Assembly (NCBI GenBank): GCA_963667715.1
Contig: OY763926.1
Coordinates: 558,001-622,000, forward strand
DNA: 64,000 nt
Reading direction: 5' to 3'
Source: JAFGDI01 sp963667715
GTDB taxonomy: Bacteria; Planctomycetota; Phycisphaerae; Sedimentisphaerales; SM23-30
Shown: positions 34,936 to 43,832 of the stretch, in pieces
How the letters are laid out: each line of letters opens with the position of its first letter
How positions within the stretch are numbered: position 1 is the first letter of the stretch
Program-made: the position numbers and the translations under genes
Notes under the pieces: model-generated
Told to the model about the DNA's origin: nothing
Database searches by the model: none
The model's input: the letters and a program-made list of their open reading frames with translations, nothing else

Positions 34936-36929
34936 GCGTTTTATCTGGCATAAATATTGATATTGCACCCGATGGCAGCTCCGCTGTCATTCGTGAGCTG
35001 CCTTGCCAGTTGCCCGACGGTTCTGTACTTGATGTCGAATCGGTTCTGGAACTGCTCGCTGCGCAAAAAGTTGTGCACGGTATCGATCGTTCCGCTATCG
35101 AAGAAGCCGTGGCAAAAGCTCTTAGCTCTTTTGCTCCTGTCAGAGATGTACCTGCTGCGTCAGTTGTTCAACATAATTCTATAAAGTCTTTTGTCAATAA
35201 TAAGGTAATTGACCATAAAGAGTTCGCCGCTGAAGTAAATAGCTTCAGAGATACCTTCGACCTTGTCAATGCTGATGAATTTGCACCTGGTAACAGTGCT
35301 TGCTGGATAGTACCAAATACTCTGATCTTCGAGATTCGATTTGCCGACGAGGTCGATGTGCTCGGCCAAAAGAAAAGCATCCCGCCTTTACCGTTTGAAC
35401 TTCAACCTTCTCGCGGGGTAGTTTGCGATAAACAGGTGAAAACTATCCGGTATATCTCTGACGATAGCGGTTTTCTTGCTGTTGATGCTAAGAATAATAT
35501 TCAGCTTCTATCGCCTTTTGTTATTTCAGACGACCAGATGTCTATAAATCTGAAATTACCTCAGGTTTCTGACCCTGCTATGGTTGAACAGGTAAAGCAA
35601 TATGTTTCAGAAGTCTTTGATACTGTTATCATTGCCGAGTGCCGAGTACTCACTCTTGATGATGTCTTGAATAAGATCGATCAGTTTTATGCTGGTCAGG
35701 AAGATCGTCTCGTACTAGAGGTTGCTCGTGGTCAGGAGTCTACCGCTGGTATACCCGGCTATATAGAATTCATGGTTAATCTCTCCGGTCGACCTGAGGA
35801 AGATGAAAAAGGTAATATAAAGTTTACCGAATTTACCAGCTATTGTATGGTAGAGCAGGGCCAGCCACTCCTGAAAATCGTTCACCCAATACAAGGAAAG
35901 CCCGGCATAAACGTCGTCGGTGATCTTGTCGCCTGTGAACAGCTTGAGGACCCGATAATTGACATATCCGATACTGTCATGGTAGTTGATCATGAAACTG
36001 AACGCCTTTTCACCTCACTGGATAATGGCTGCCTGATATATAAAAATAATAAAATTGATGTCACTGACAGCATTGTCGTCTCTGGTAATGTAGGACCTGA
36101 AAGTGGTAGTATAAAAAAAGGTGCTACCTCAGTTATTGTAAAAGGCAATGTCCTCAGCGGTTACTATATCGAATCTGAAGGTGATGTCATTGTCGAAGGT
36201 AGTATCGAAAATGGTGCTAAAATTCACTGTCGCGATTTATCTGTATACAAAGGGGTCTTTGGCAGTAAAAGTGATATCTATATCACCGGCAATGCAGAGG
36301 TAGGCTATATTCATGGCAGTAAAATGAGGGTACTCGGTAATATCAAGGTGCTCAGGTATGTAATGGAATCAGAAATTACCTGTCGCAGCAATTTTGAGGT
36401 TATCGGACAGGGCGTTAGCGGCTCCGAAAGAGGGGCCCTTATCGGCGGTAATACCAGTGTACTAGGCTCAGCGTTATTACATTCTATCGGTAGTGGTGCA
36501 GAAATTACCCGGATTAGCTGTGGTATCGATACCTATCTTTACGATAAGTTGATATTGTGCCGTAATGCTGTTACCGCACTTAATGCTGAGGTGGCTAGAA
36601 TTCAGAATTCTGTCGGTTTTACTCTTGGCGGTGAAAATGCGGTTGAAATACTGAAGGCCATGCCAGATGAACAGAAAAAGGCAGTAGGTAAGAAGCTCGA
36701 AAAGATAAAAATGCTTCTTTCACAGGTTGCCAGCTATGAGCAGCAGTGCCGTAAGGTCGAAGCTGTCGCTCTTGCCAGAGATATAAAACAATCGACTATA
36801 AGGGTTGATCGCCATGTCATTCCTCTGACATATTTCTCTGTTGGCATAAATCAGCTGGAAATAAGGACAAAGCTTAAAGCTATTTCTGTACGCCTAAGAA
36901 ATAACGAAGTAGTGGCCGAAGCTGTCTGA
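34932..36929 (+). CDS. FapA/DUF342-family protein with beta-helix polymer-like core
   Basis: The 665-residue protein of the DUF342 (FapA) family has an N-terminal region, then a core around IPGYIEFMVNLSGRPEEDEK and GKPGINVVGD. A right-handed beta-helix follows (SIVVSGNVGPES, ATSVIVKGNVLSGYYIESEG, DVIVEGSIENGAKIHC). The end is a coiled coil (VARIQNSVGFTLGG onward). FapA-type proteins are linked to flagellar assembly, surface polymers or cell polarity; no flagellar gene is in the window. Its ATGA overlap with the response regulator suggests it is the effector or scaffold of this signalling operon. That role is inference. Confidence 0.85.
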   Translation: MSVLSGINIDIAPDGSSAVIRELPCQLPDGSVLDVESVLELLAAQKVVHGIDRSAIEEAVAKALSSFAPVRDVPAASVVQHNSIKSFVNNKVIDHKEFAAEVNSFRDTFDLVNADEFAPGNSACWIVPNTLIFEIRFADEVDVLGQKKSIPPLPFELQPSRGVVCDKQVKTIRYISDDSGFLAVDAKNNIQLLSPFVISDDQMSINLKLPQVSDPAMVEQVKQYVSEVFDTVIIAECRVLTLDDVLNKIDQFYAGQEDRLVLEVARGQESTAGIPGYIEFMVNLSGRPEEDEKGNIKFTEFTSYCMVEQGQPLLKIVHPIQGKPGINVVGDLVACEQLEDPIIDISDTVMVVDHETERLFTSLDNGCLIYKNNKIDVTDSIVVSGNVGPESGSIKKGATSVIVKGNVLSGYYIESEGDVIVEGSIENGAKIHCRDLSVYKGVFGSKSDIYITGNAEVGYIHGSKMRVLGNIKVLRYVMESEITCRSNFEVIGQGVSGSERGALIGGNTSVLGSALLHSIGSGAEITRISCGIDTYLYDKLILCRNAVTALNAEVARIQNSVGFTLGGENAVEILKAMPDEQKKAVGKKLEKIKMLLSQVASYEQQCRKVEAVALARDIKQSTIRVDRHVIPLTYFSVGINQLEIRTKLKAISVRLRNNEVVAEAV

Positions 36930-36986
36930 CACTATTTGCTATGCCCGGAAGTTCTTGTCCAGTATAGGCTTATCTTCCAGCCGCAC

Positions 36987-37070
36987 CCCATAAGTAGCAC
37001 AAGCGTCCTCGCTTGTGATTCATAATATAACTATCCCCAACCATCTCAATTAACTTAGTATATACGCCAC
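36987..37070. repeat. Family A repeat, copy 2 (left part)
   Basis: CCATAAGTAGCAC, then the hairpin CACAAGCGTCCTCGCTTGTG, then AACCATCTCAATTAACT align with the intact copy at 47109. The right terminal repeat is missing. It follows the FapA gene stop by about 60 bases. Confidence 0.7.
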
Positions 37071-37191
37071 ATAATAGTCTTATAACATCCATATCTCAGG
37101 CAATTATCTTATGTACTGAAAAACACGATATAGCCCTGTGGCGTACCTTGCTTTATTGGCAATTATCGGTTATAATCTCCCCCCTGAGATT

Positions 37192-37869
37192 ATGACTGAA
37201 AAAAATACAACTAATAAAGGTATCAAGCCGTTCTATCGCTGTGTCCGTGATACGTTCTGGGTGCTTTTCAAGCTATTCTGGAACTTCAAAAGTCGCGGAC
37301 AAGCGAATATACCTGCCGATGGCCCGGTTTTGATCGTCTGTAACCACCAGAGTTACTTCGATCCGATCATCTGTTCTATCGGTATGAGACGTGAGCTTGA
37401 TTTTATGGCACGCGAATCGCTTTTTAAGGGCAGGTTCGGAAAGATTATCCGACGCCTCAACGCTTTCCCCGTCAGACGCGGCGAAGCGGATATGAGAGCT
37501 ATTCGAGATATCGTTGACCGGCTCGACCAGCAGCGGGCTGTGCTGATGTTCCCTGAGGGTACTCGCAGCAGTGACGGCATGGTACATGACTTCAAAAACG
37601 GTTTTGTACTTATCGCCCGAAAGGCAAAAGCCGCCATTGTCCCTGTTGCCATCGACGGCACATTCGATGCCTGGCCCAGACATAAAAAAAGGCCCGGACT
37701 TTCGCGTATTCGAATCAGCTACGGCCAGGCCATTCCTGCCGAGCAGGTTAAAAGCATGGCTCGTGATGAGTTGTTCAATAAAGTATTTGCCGAAGTTACT
37801 AAAATGCAGAACGAACTCAGATCCGAAAAAAACAAACCGTTGTATGATTATGAAAATAATATAGAGTAG
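37192..37869 (+). CDS. plsC: 1-acyl-sn-glycerol-3-phosphate acyltransferase
   Basis: The 225-residue membrane-associated acyltransferase adds the second acyl chain in phospholipid synthesis. Motifs are NHQSYFDP (the HX4D catalytic motif), then RGEADMRAI, FPEGTRS and IVPVAIDGTF. ATG 37192 starts the normal family N-terminus; a longer frame from GTG 37138 adds a hydrophobic stretch without a ribosome site. It is followed by a family C repeat and rpe. Confidence 0.9.
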   Translation: MTEKNTTNKGIKPFYRCVRDTFWVLFKLFWNFKSRGQANIPADGPVLIVCNHQSYFDPIICSIGMRRELDFMARESLFKGRFGKIIRRLNAFPVRRGEADMRAIRDIVDRLDQQRAVLMFPEGTRSSDGMVHDFKNGFVLIARKAKAAIVPVAIDGTFDAWPRHKKRPGLSRIRISYGQAIPAEQVKSMARDELFNKVFAEVTKMQNELRSEKNKPLYDYENNIE

Positions 37870-37899
37870 CCAAACGGCCGCTTTGAGAATAGATAACTA

Positions 37900-38051
37900 C
37901 TCAAACTGTCTGAAAACTTCAGTTTGTAATTTATAAACAAATGTTAGCTAATAATTTTGGATTTAGTCATTAGTTTTTAAGATATTATACTCAACTAATT
38001 GCTAAGTTCTAAATTCTAACTCCTCTCAAGCTGACCATCGGTCAGTTTGAG
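37900..38051. repeat. Family C repeat, copy 2 (152 bp)
   Basis: The left end CTCAAACTGTC (37900-37910) mirrors the right end GGTCAGTTTGAG (38040-38051). The right end is itself a 27-bp palindrome with one mismatch (38025-38051). The core carries AATTGCTAAGTTCTAAATTC, as in copy 1. It stops 20 bases before the rpe start. Confidence 0.75.
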
Positions 38052-38071
38052 CTAGTAGATTGGGGATAGAT

Positions 38072-38752
38072 ATGAAGATTCCATTACCTGTAAATGGTAC
38101 CGTTGAAGTTTCACCTTCAATTTTAAGTGCTGACTTTGCCAGCCTCGCTCGTGATATCGCCGTTGTTGAACCACATGTTAATATGCTCCATGTCGATGTT
38201 ATGGACGGCCATTTCGTACCAAACATTACTATTGGCCCGCTGGTGGTAAATGCTATACGTCCGCACAGTAAGCTATTCTTCGATGTGCATCTTATGATCA
38301 GCGATCCTGTTCAATATGCACCGCAGTATGTCAAAGCCGGTGCCGATGGTATTACTTTCCATCTCGAAACCGTTTCTGACCCTGCTGGCTTTATTGCTAT
38401 GATGCGTGAGCTGGGCGTTTGTGTTGGCGTATCGATCAAGCCCGGCACCACCGTCGCTGATCTCAAGCCAATTATCGCTGATGTCGATATGGTACTGCTT
38501 ATGACTGTTGAGCCTGGCTTTGGCGGACAGAAGTTTATACCTGAAAGTATCGACCGCTGCCGTGAGATCAGAGCTATGCTCAGACCTGACCAGCGTCTCG
38601 AAGTTGACGGCGGTATTTACCCAGGTTCCACAGCCCCGCAAATCCTCGCTGCCGGTGCCGATACTCTCGTCTCCGGAAATGCGATCTTCGCCGCAGATAA
38701 CCCTGTTGCCGTTATCGCAGAACTAGGCCAGGGAAATTTAACCACCAACTAA
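38072..38752 (+). CDS. rpe: Ribulose-phosphate 3-epimerase
   Basis: This pentose-phosphate enzyme interconverts ribulose-5-phosphate and xylulose-5-phosphate. The 226-residue TIM barrel has SPSILSADF, the metal-ligand motif HVDVMDGHFVPN, FDVHLM, VEPGFGGQKF, and VDGGI with SGNAIF for phosphate binding. ATG 38072 is preferred with GGGGA upstream; the TTG at 38060 lies before it. The adjacent family C palindrome could influence the leader. Confidence 0.95.
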   Translation: MKIPLPVNGTVEVSPSILSADFASLARDIAVVEPHVNMLHVDVMDGHFVPNITIGPLVVNAIRPHSKLFFDVHLMISDPVQYAPQYVKAGADGITFHLETVSDPAGFIAMMRELGVCVGVSIKPGTTVADLKPIIADVDMVLLMTVEPGFGGQKFIPESIDRCREIRAMLRPDQRLEVDGGIYPGSTAPQILAAGADTLVSGNAIFAADNPVAVIAELGQGNLTTN

Positions 38753-38801
38753 CCCGATTACCTTATACTTTTTACCTTTAACCTTTTACTCGTTAACATA
38801 T

Positions 38802-40757
38802 ATGGCACTGATTGGTTTAAGAAATGTTGCTTTAAGTTTTGGCGGACCGCCTCTCCTCGAAAATGTCGATCTGGCTATTGAGCCCGGCGAACGTATTTGT
38901 TTACTTGGGAGAAATGGTGCCGGAAAATCTACTCTCATGAAGATCATCTCCGGCGAGCTCGAAGCTGATTCCGGAGAGGTTATTCGTCAGCAGGGCTTAA
39001 AGACCGCTTACCTGGCCCAGCAGGTACCTGCTGGTGGCGATGATGATGTCTTCACTGTCGTTGCCGCTGGTGTTGGCAATGCCGGCGAGCTTATCTCTCG
39101 CTTTCATCAGCTTAGCCATAAACTCTCCGAAACCGGAGATATGACCGTCGCCGACGAGCTATGCGAACTGCAGGCCAAAATGGATGCCGGCGATTGCTGG
39201 CAGATGAACCAGCAGGTTGAGTCTATCATCACCCGCATGGGCCTTGACCCGGAAGCAAAGTTCGCTCCCCTTAGTGCCGGTATGAAGCGTCGTGTTCTTC
39301 TTGCTCGCGGACTCGTTTGCAAACCTGATATCCTGCTCCTTGACGAACCGACTAACCATCTCGATATCGAAGCTATTCTCTGGGTAGAAGATTTCCTCCT
39401 GAAGTATGAAGGTACTCTCGTTTTCGTGACCCATGACCGTGCCTTCCTGCAAAAGCTTGCAACTCGTATCGTTGATATCGATCGCACTCGTGTTGCCAGT
39501 TTCTCTTGCGATTATGGAAAGTATCTTGAGAGAAAAGAGCAAATGCTCTCCGACGAACTCAAGCAGAACGAACTCTTCGATAAGAGACTCGCCGAAGAGG
39601 AGGTCTGGATCAGGCAGGGCGTTAAAGAGCGTCGTACTCGTAATGAAGGGCGTGTTCGCCGACTAAAGGATATGAGAGAACACCGTTCTCAGCGTAAAGA
39701 TGTTATTGGCAAAGTAAAAGTAGAGCTTCAGGCTGGCCCCGCTACCGGCCGAAAAGTTATCGAAGCCAAGCATATAAACTTCAGCTACAATGCCGATAAG
39801 AGTTGCCCGATCGTCCTCGATTTCTCTACTCTTATCCAGCGTGGCGACAGAGTTGGTATCATCGGCCCCAACGGCTCAGGTAAATCCACTCTTATCAAAA
39901 TCCTGCTCAATGAGCTCGAAACCTACGGCGGACACGTGCGACACGGTACCAACCTCGAAGTTGCTTATTTCGACCAGCTCCATTCTACTTTGGATCTGGA
40001 AGCAACTGTTCAGGAAAATCTCTGCCCCGGCACCGATAAAGTTGTCATCAACGGCAAGCCTCGTCACGCACTCGGCTACCTCAAGGATTTCCTCTTCACT
40101 GCCAAGCAGGCAAGGAATGTTGTTGGTAATCTTTCGGGTGGCGAACGTAACCGCCTTTTACTTGCCAAGCTCTTTGCCCAGCCGGCAAACGTGCTCGTTC
40201 TTGATGAGCCTACTAACGATCTTGACATGGAAACTCTTGAGCTGCTCGAAGAATTACTCGATGGCTTCGAGGGTACTATCCTCATGGTCAGTCATGACCG
40301 TGCTTTCCTTAACAATGTAGTCACCAGTACTATTGCCATGGAAGGTGATGGACTCGTTAAAGAGTACGGCGGCGGATATGATGACTGGCTTATCCAGAGT
40401 GGTGCAGCTGAAAGAAAAGCAAATCTGCAGGTTACCGACAATTCTAAAAAGCAGCTTTCTAAAGAAGAAAAACAGCTCGCCCACGAATTACATAAACTGA
40501 AAAAGAAAGAGCAAAAGCCGAAAAAGCTAAGCTTCAACGATAAGAAAGAGCTCGATTCTTTACCTAAGAAAATTGAAGACCTGGAAACTCAGATCGCCGC
40601 TATCCACGAAAAGATGGCCGATCCGGAATTCTACAAAGGCGACCCCGCCGCTATCAGCGAAACATCCGACAAAGCCCAGGCCCTTGACCTACAGCTCCAA
40701 CAAGCCTACACTCGCTGGGAAGAACTAGAACTTCTAGCCGAAGAATGTAATTCATAA
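38802..40757 (+). CDS. uup: ABC-F family ATPase (Uup-type)
   Basis: The 651-residue soluble protein has two ABC cassettes and no membrane domain. Walker A sites are GRNGAGKST (about residue 35) and GPNGSGKST (about 355). Signature regions are LSAGMKRR and LSGGERNR, with Walker B LLDEPTNHLD and VLDEPTNDLD. The linker WIRQGVKERRTRNEGRV and the C-terminal coiled coil (KKQLSKEEKQLAHELHKLKK onward) point to Uup. ABC-F proteins act on the ribosome or, for Uup, in preventing transposon precise excision. No good ribosome site precedes ATG 38802. A family A repeat begins inside its stop codon region. Confidence 0.93.
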   Translation: MALIGLRNVALSFGGPPLLENVDLAIEPGERICLLGRNGAGKSTLMKIISGELEADSGEVIRQQGLKTAYLAQQVPAGGDDDVFTVVAAGVGNAGELISRFHQLSHKLSETGDMTVADELCELQAKMDAGDCWQMNQQVESIITRMGLDPEAKFAPLSAGMKRRVLLARGLVCKPDILLLDEPTNHLDIEAILWVEDFLLKYEGTLVFVTHDRAFLQKLATRIVDIDRTRVASFSCDYGKYLERKEQMLSDELKQNELFDKRLAEEEVWIRQGVKERRTRNEGRVRRLKDMREHRSQRKDVIGKVKVELQAGPATGRKVIEAKHINFSYNADKSCPIVLDFSTLIQRGDRVGIIGPNGSGKSTLIKILLNELETYGGHVRHGTNLEVAYFDQLHSTLDLEATVQENLCPGTDKVVINGKPRHALGYLKDFLFTAKQARNVVGNLSGGERNRLLLAKLFAQPANVLVLDEPTNDLDMETLELLEELLDGFEGTILMVSHDRAFLNNVVTSTIAMEGDGLVKEYGGGYDDWLIQSGAAERKANLQVTDNSKKQLSKEEKQLAHELHKLKKKEQKPKKLSFNDKKELDSLPKKIEDLETQIAAIHEKMADPEFYKGDPAAISETSDKAQALDLQLQQAYTRWEELELLAEECNS

Positions 40758-40868
40758 GTAACACAAGCGTCCTCGCTTGTGATTCTTGATATTGCATTGC
40801 GAAGTGTATGAAAATCATGAAGAGAAAGTTACATGAAATATTAACTTTCTCTTTTGGGCAATACTCCC
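40753..40868. repeat. Family A repeat, copy 3
   Basis: The element starts CATAAGTAACAC over the uup stop codon (40755-40757), carries the CACAAGCG hairpin, and ends GGGCAATACTCCC (40856-40868), a two-base variant of the family end. A tract TTAACTTTCTCTTTT before the end matches copy 1. Confidence 0.7.
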
Positions 40869-40878
40869 ATACATCGGT

Positions 40879-40954
40879 ACTTGTGATAATAAATCTAACA
40901 TCGCTAACCCGCGAGCAAAGCGAGCTTTAAGAGTACAAACTTTAGTTTGTCTAT
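40879..40954. repeat. Family E direct repeat, left copy (76 bp)
   Basis: It runs from ACTTGTGAT to GTCTAT and is nearly identical to 42043-42118, of the same length and orientation: TCGCTAACCCGCG, GCGAGCTTTAAGAGTACAAA, then TTTGTCTAT. The two copies bracket the VPAP-type gene. Confidence 0.75.
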
Positions 40955-40970
40955 CACTCATAATATAAAA

Positions 40971-41019
40971 AACCGTTCACACAGTTATAATAAGCCATAT
41001 CATAACCATGTGAACGGTT
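40971..41019. repeat. Miniature family D element or convergent terminator
   Basis: AACCGTTCACA (40971-40981) and TGTGAACGGTT (41009-41019) form a perfect 11-bp inverted pair. These are the same bases as the ends of family D (43833-44084), but with only 27 bases between. It lies between convergent genes. Confidence 0.6.
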
Positions 41020-41062
41020 GAATTTATCTTTACTTATTTAGAGTTGCCCCTAACTGGTACCA

Positions 41063-41854
41063 TTATCTGCGACGGCGAATGTAACCGGCCATTGACACGC
41101 CAAGGCCACTTAATAATATCGCTCCTGGTGCAGGAACTGGCTGGCTTGCTGTTACTATTGGATTAGCAACAATGAATCCTTCTTGCCCTGATACATAGTT
41201 TGCCAATGTGTCGCCAAATACCCAATTGAACGCATATGCTATATTTGTCCCAAGTTCATCTGGTGCTCCGCCACCTATACCATTTCCATCTAATATATAG
41301 TCTATTGATGGTGCTTCTATTTTCAGAGATGATATTTCAGAAAACTTTAGACCGCTGGTTTTACCGAACATGTTATATACCCAGCTGGTATTATTGTTTA
41401 ATCCTGTTGTTTCATAAAACTTGACAGTCTTACCACTGAGTGTCGCCCAATCCATATTCCATTGGTTGCCGCCAGTCCATTCTGCGTTAGACGGCTCGTT
41501 TGCCACTACTGCATAATTCCCGTTACCGTCTGTTACCCAAATATTAAAATATGGAGCCACTGCCGGCCCGCTGCCCGCAGTAAATCTACTTGTATCGTCC
41601 AGACGCTGAATACTTATCGATGTCAGTTCGCCAATAGTGTAACCTTCCACATCGTCGCTACCCCAGGCTGCCTTCTGGTTTGCCTCATACGTTATAAATT
41701 CCGTTGCTCCTGCTTGTATCGTATTATTTGTTTGGATAATTGGAGCACCTGTACTACCTTCTCTTATTACATAAGGTCTCCAGCCTGCAACAGCAAGATT
41801 ACCGGTTGTTAGAATTGTCAATGCAATTGCACAAGCTTTGATCACTTTTTTCAT
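41063..41854 (-). CDS. Secreted protein with VPAP-type (PEP-CTERM variant) anchor
   Basis: The 263-residue protein has a signal peptide MKKVIKACAIALTILTTGN..AVAG. The C-terminal sorting signal is VPAPGAILLSGLGVSMAGYIRRRR, the VPAPGA-type variant of PEP-CTERM. The middle is beta-rich with no recognised catalytic motif. GTGGGAG precedes ATG 41854; a longer frame to 41953 would put 33 residues before a clear signal peptide. The gene and its flanks are bracketed by 76-bp direct repeats. Confidence 0.82.
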   Translation of the reverse strand: MKKVIKACAIALTILTTGNLAVAGWRPYVIREGSTGAPIIQTNNTIQAGATEFITYEANQKAAWGSDDVEGYTIGELTSISIQRLDDTSRFTAGSGPAVAPYFNIWVTDGNGNYAVVANEPSNAEWTGGNQWNMDWATLSGKTVKFYETTGLNNNTSWVYNMFGKTSGLKFSEISSLKIEAPSIDYILDGNGIGGGAPDELGTNIAYAFNWVFGDTLANYVSGQEGFIVANPIVTASQPVPAPGAILLSGLGVSMAGYIRRRR

Positions 41855-42042
41855 TTTAGTTCTCCCACAAATGTAAATATTAAAATGACGATCGCTCGTC
41901 AGAAGTAGATAATAACTAAAATAGAAAGAAAGCCTTATTGAAGTGGCCCACATTTCCCATTGTTTATTGCATTGTACTTCAGTAAAGTAAGCACTGTCAA
42001 TGAAAAAAGGTTTAAGGTAGTACAGGCATACGCCTCTGGCGG

Positions 42043-42118
42043 ACTTGTGATTTGTAATCTAACTTCGCTAACCCGCGCCCAATGCGAGCTTTAAGAGTAC
42101 AAACTTTTGTTTGTCTAT
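42043..42118. repeat. Family E direct repeat, right copy (76 bp)
   Basis: See 40879-40954. Differences are limited to a few positions, including the small hairpin (GCGAGCAAAGCGAG on the left, GCGCCCAATGCGAG on the right). Confidence 0.75.
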
Positions 42119-42172
42119 TAGCCTATGAACAAAACGTATCCCCAAAATGTTTTTCCCCTAAAAACATCTCCC

Positions 42173-42583
42173 TCACGCCGGCATATTAAAAGTCTTAAAC
42201 GAGTTGGGCTTCTGGTTACTCAATAACCACTTTAACGCCTCTTCTTCACTCGTAAATAGCTTAACCCGGTATCCCGCCGTCAAACACAAGCTCTCGTAAA
42301 ATTCTAGTGTTCGTTTATCATTATTCTCACAATACAAAATAGCAGTCTTAAAATTCAATGCCGATGGCACCTCATTATAATATTTCGTCAGATCGATTAT
42401 CTCTGTCATTTCCAGTGATTTTGACGAAAACCGGTTATCGCTCAGTAGTAGGTAACATTCATTCAGTGTGGCCATTTCTGTGATTTGATGAACTAGTTCT
42501 TTCAACTCTTCCAGATTGAGTTGTTCTGTTGGCGTGTACTTTATTATTCCATTATCTTTGTCATAACAGAGTGTGTATTTCAC
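42173..42583 (-). CDS. Conserved-looking small cytoplasmic protein, SpoIIAA/STAS-like layout
   Basis: The 136-residue protein starts at GTG with GGAGAG 7 bases upstream. Alternating strands and helices (GIIKYTPTEQLNLEELKELV, CYLLLSDNRF, FKTAILYCENND, YRVKLFTSEEEALKWL) give the pattern of SpoIIAA-like proteins of the 'DUF-STAS' type. The closing EEEALKWL is typical of that group. No function can be named. Confidence 0.65.
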   Translation of the reverse strand: MKYTLCYDKDNGIIKYTPTEQLNLEELKELVHQITEMATLNECYLLLSDNRFSSKSLEMTEIIDLTKYYNEVPSALNFKTAILYCENNDKRTLEFYESLCLTAGYRVKLFTSEEEALKWLLSNQKPNSFKTFNMPA

Positions 42584-42824
42584 GGTTCTTCTCTCCGCAC
42601 TGTCTGGGTGTTTATCTCGTTGTTAGTGATCTGGTTGTAACTGGGAGCGGCTACGCTCTTTGATATTTTCTTATCGTATTGTCTAACCATTTTTCATTAC
42701 TGTTTTTATCTGCTTTACAATGTTTATGTTACCGCTTAATTTTATATATAGAACTGAAGCTCCAAAAAAAAAGAGCCGATCAGCTCGACTCTTATATTCT
42801 TTAGCACTAATTGTGTTTTGTTTG

Positions 42825-43547
42825 TTATGTACTTGGCTTAACCTGCAATACCAGCCATATTACACTTGCAACTGCTACCATAGTTGTTGCCGCCAGGATA
42901 ACAGTTGTTATAAACAGCTTGCTGAAACGCTTATTCTGTATATCGATCATATCCTGAAGATGCTTCTCGTTCTCTTCGAGCATCCGCCCAATATTTGCCA
43001 GACTCGCCGCCTGAGCTTTGCTATGGTCTGATACATTCTTAACATTCGTATTAAACTGTGTAAAGGCCTCGCTCTGGGTACTCTGGTTTCTCACACTTGT
43101 TTCCATCGCCGATGACAGCCTGTCCAGCTGGTCTAGTTGCTTCTTGGTTGTGTCCGGCAATGATTTCAGCATATCTGATACCTGCTCATGACGCAAGGTC
43201 TGGATCTTTATCTGTTCGGTCAGGTCGCTAAATGTCCGGTTCTGTCTCGCTATACCTTCCGGCAACGCCTCTGTCAGCTGCGTTACCTTACGGTTCAGGT
43301 CGGCCGCCTGCTCGCGATGTTGAGCTACATTATCGTTCATCTCGCGGATCACATCGGTCAGTTTATTGAACCCGTCTTCTATAGCACCCATCGGCTTGAG
43401 CTTCTTATTCTTATATACCAGCTGTTCTTCTGCATTGATATCCACTAGCAGACCTTCAGCGTCAACATTACTTACATCTGTCGATACGCTGGAATAGCGA
43501 TTGCCTTTTATCCAGCCGCCAAATCTCTTCCATATTGTCTTTTCCAT
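42825..43547 (-). CDS. Coiled-coil membrane-tethered protein
   Basis: The protein has about 240 residues. The first 70 are polar, then long coiled coils (LTDVIREMNDNVAQHREQAA, KVTQLTEALPEG, LDQLDRLSSAMETSV, LANIGRMLEENEKHLQDMI). A single C-terminal membrane helix (ITTVILAATTMVAVASVIWLVL) makes it a tail-anchored protein. ATG 43547 gives MEKTIWKRFGG; a GTG at 43586 is also possible, and neither has a strong ribosome site. Function unknown. Confidence 0.75.
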   Translation of the reverse strand: MEKTIWKRFGGWIKGNRYSSVSTDVSNVDAEGLLVDINAEEQLVYKNKKLKPMGAIEDGFNKLTDVIREMNDNVAQHREQAADLNRKVTQLTEALPEGIARQNRTFSDLTEQIKIQTLRHEQVSDMLKSLPDTTKKQLDQLDRLSSAMETSVRNQSTQSEAFTQFNTNVKNVSDHSKAQAASLANIGRMLEENEKHLQDMIDIQNKRFSKLFITTVILAATTMVAVASVIWLVLQVKPST

Positions 43548-43734
43548 AATTGCACCAGTAAATAATAGGTTCGTGGTTTCTCGCACTCTCTTGTTCGCTT
43601 ATCAGCCCGCTACCACATAAATGTACAAGCTTAATATCAGCAATTCATCTCACTTGATTATGTCCAAAATGGCTATCGCTCAATTTGAACCTCTAATATA
43701 TGATATGACTTTGACAGCAGAAAACAATAAAAAA

Positions 43735-43765
43735 GCCGTCGAATTCACTCCGACGGCCATTTTTA
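43735..43765. terminator. Bidirectional terminator
   Basis: GCCGTCG (43735-43741) and CGACGGC (43751-43757) are flanked by A6 on the left and T-rich DNA on the right. It lies between the malic enzyme gene and the coiled-coil gene. Confidence 0.75.
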
Positions 43766-43832
43766 TATCCTTATAACTGACAACAGCATACCCTACTTAG
43801 CATCCGCTGCCCAATTCCTAAATCCTAAATTC

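Noticed and set aside
36930..37191. GTG start at 37138 for plsC
   Set aside because: No ribosome site and an added hydrophobic stretch not typical of the family; ATG 37192 fits better.
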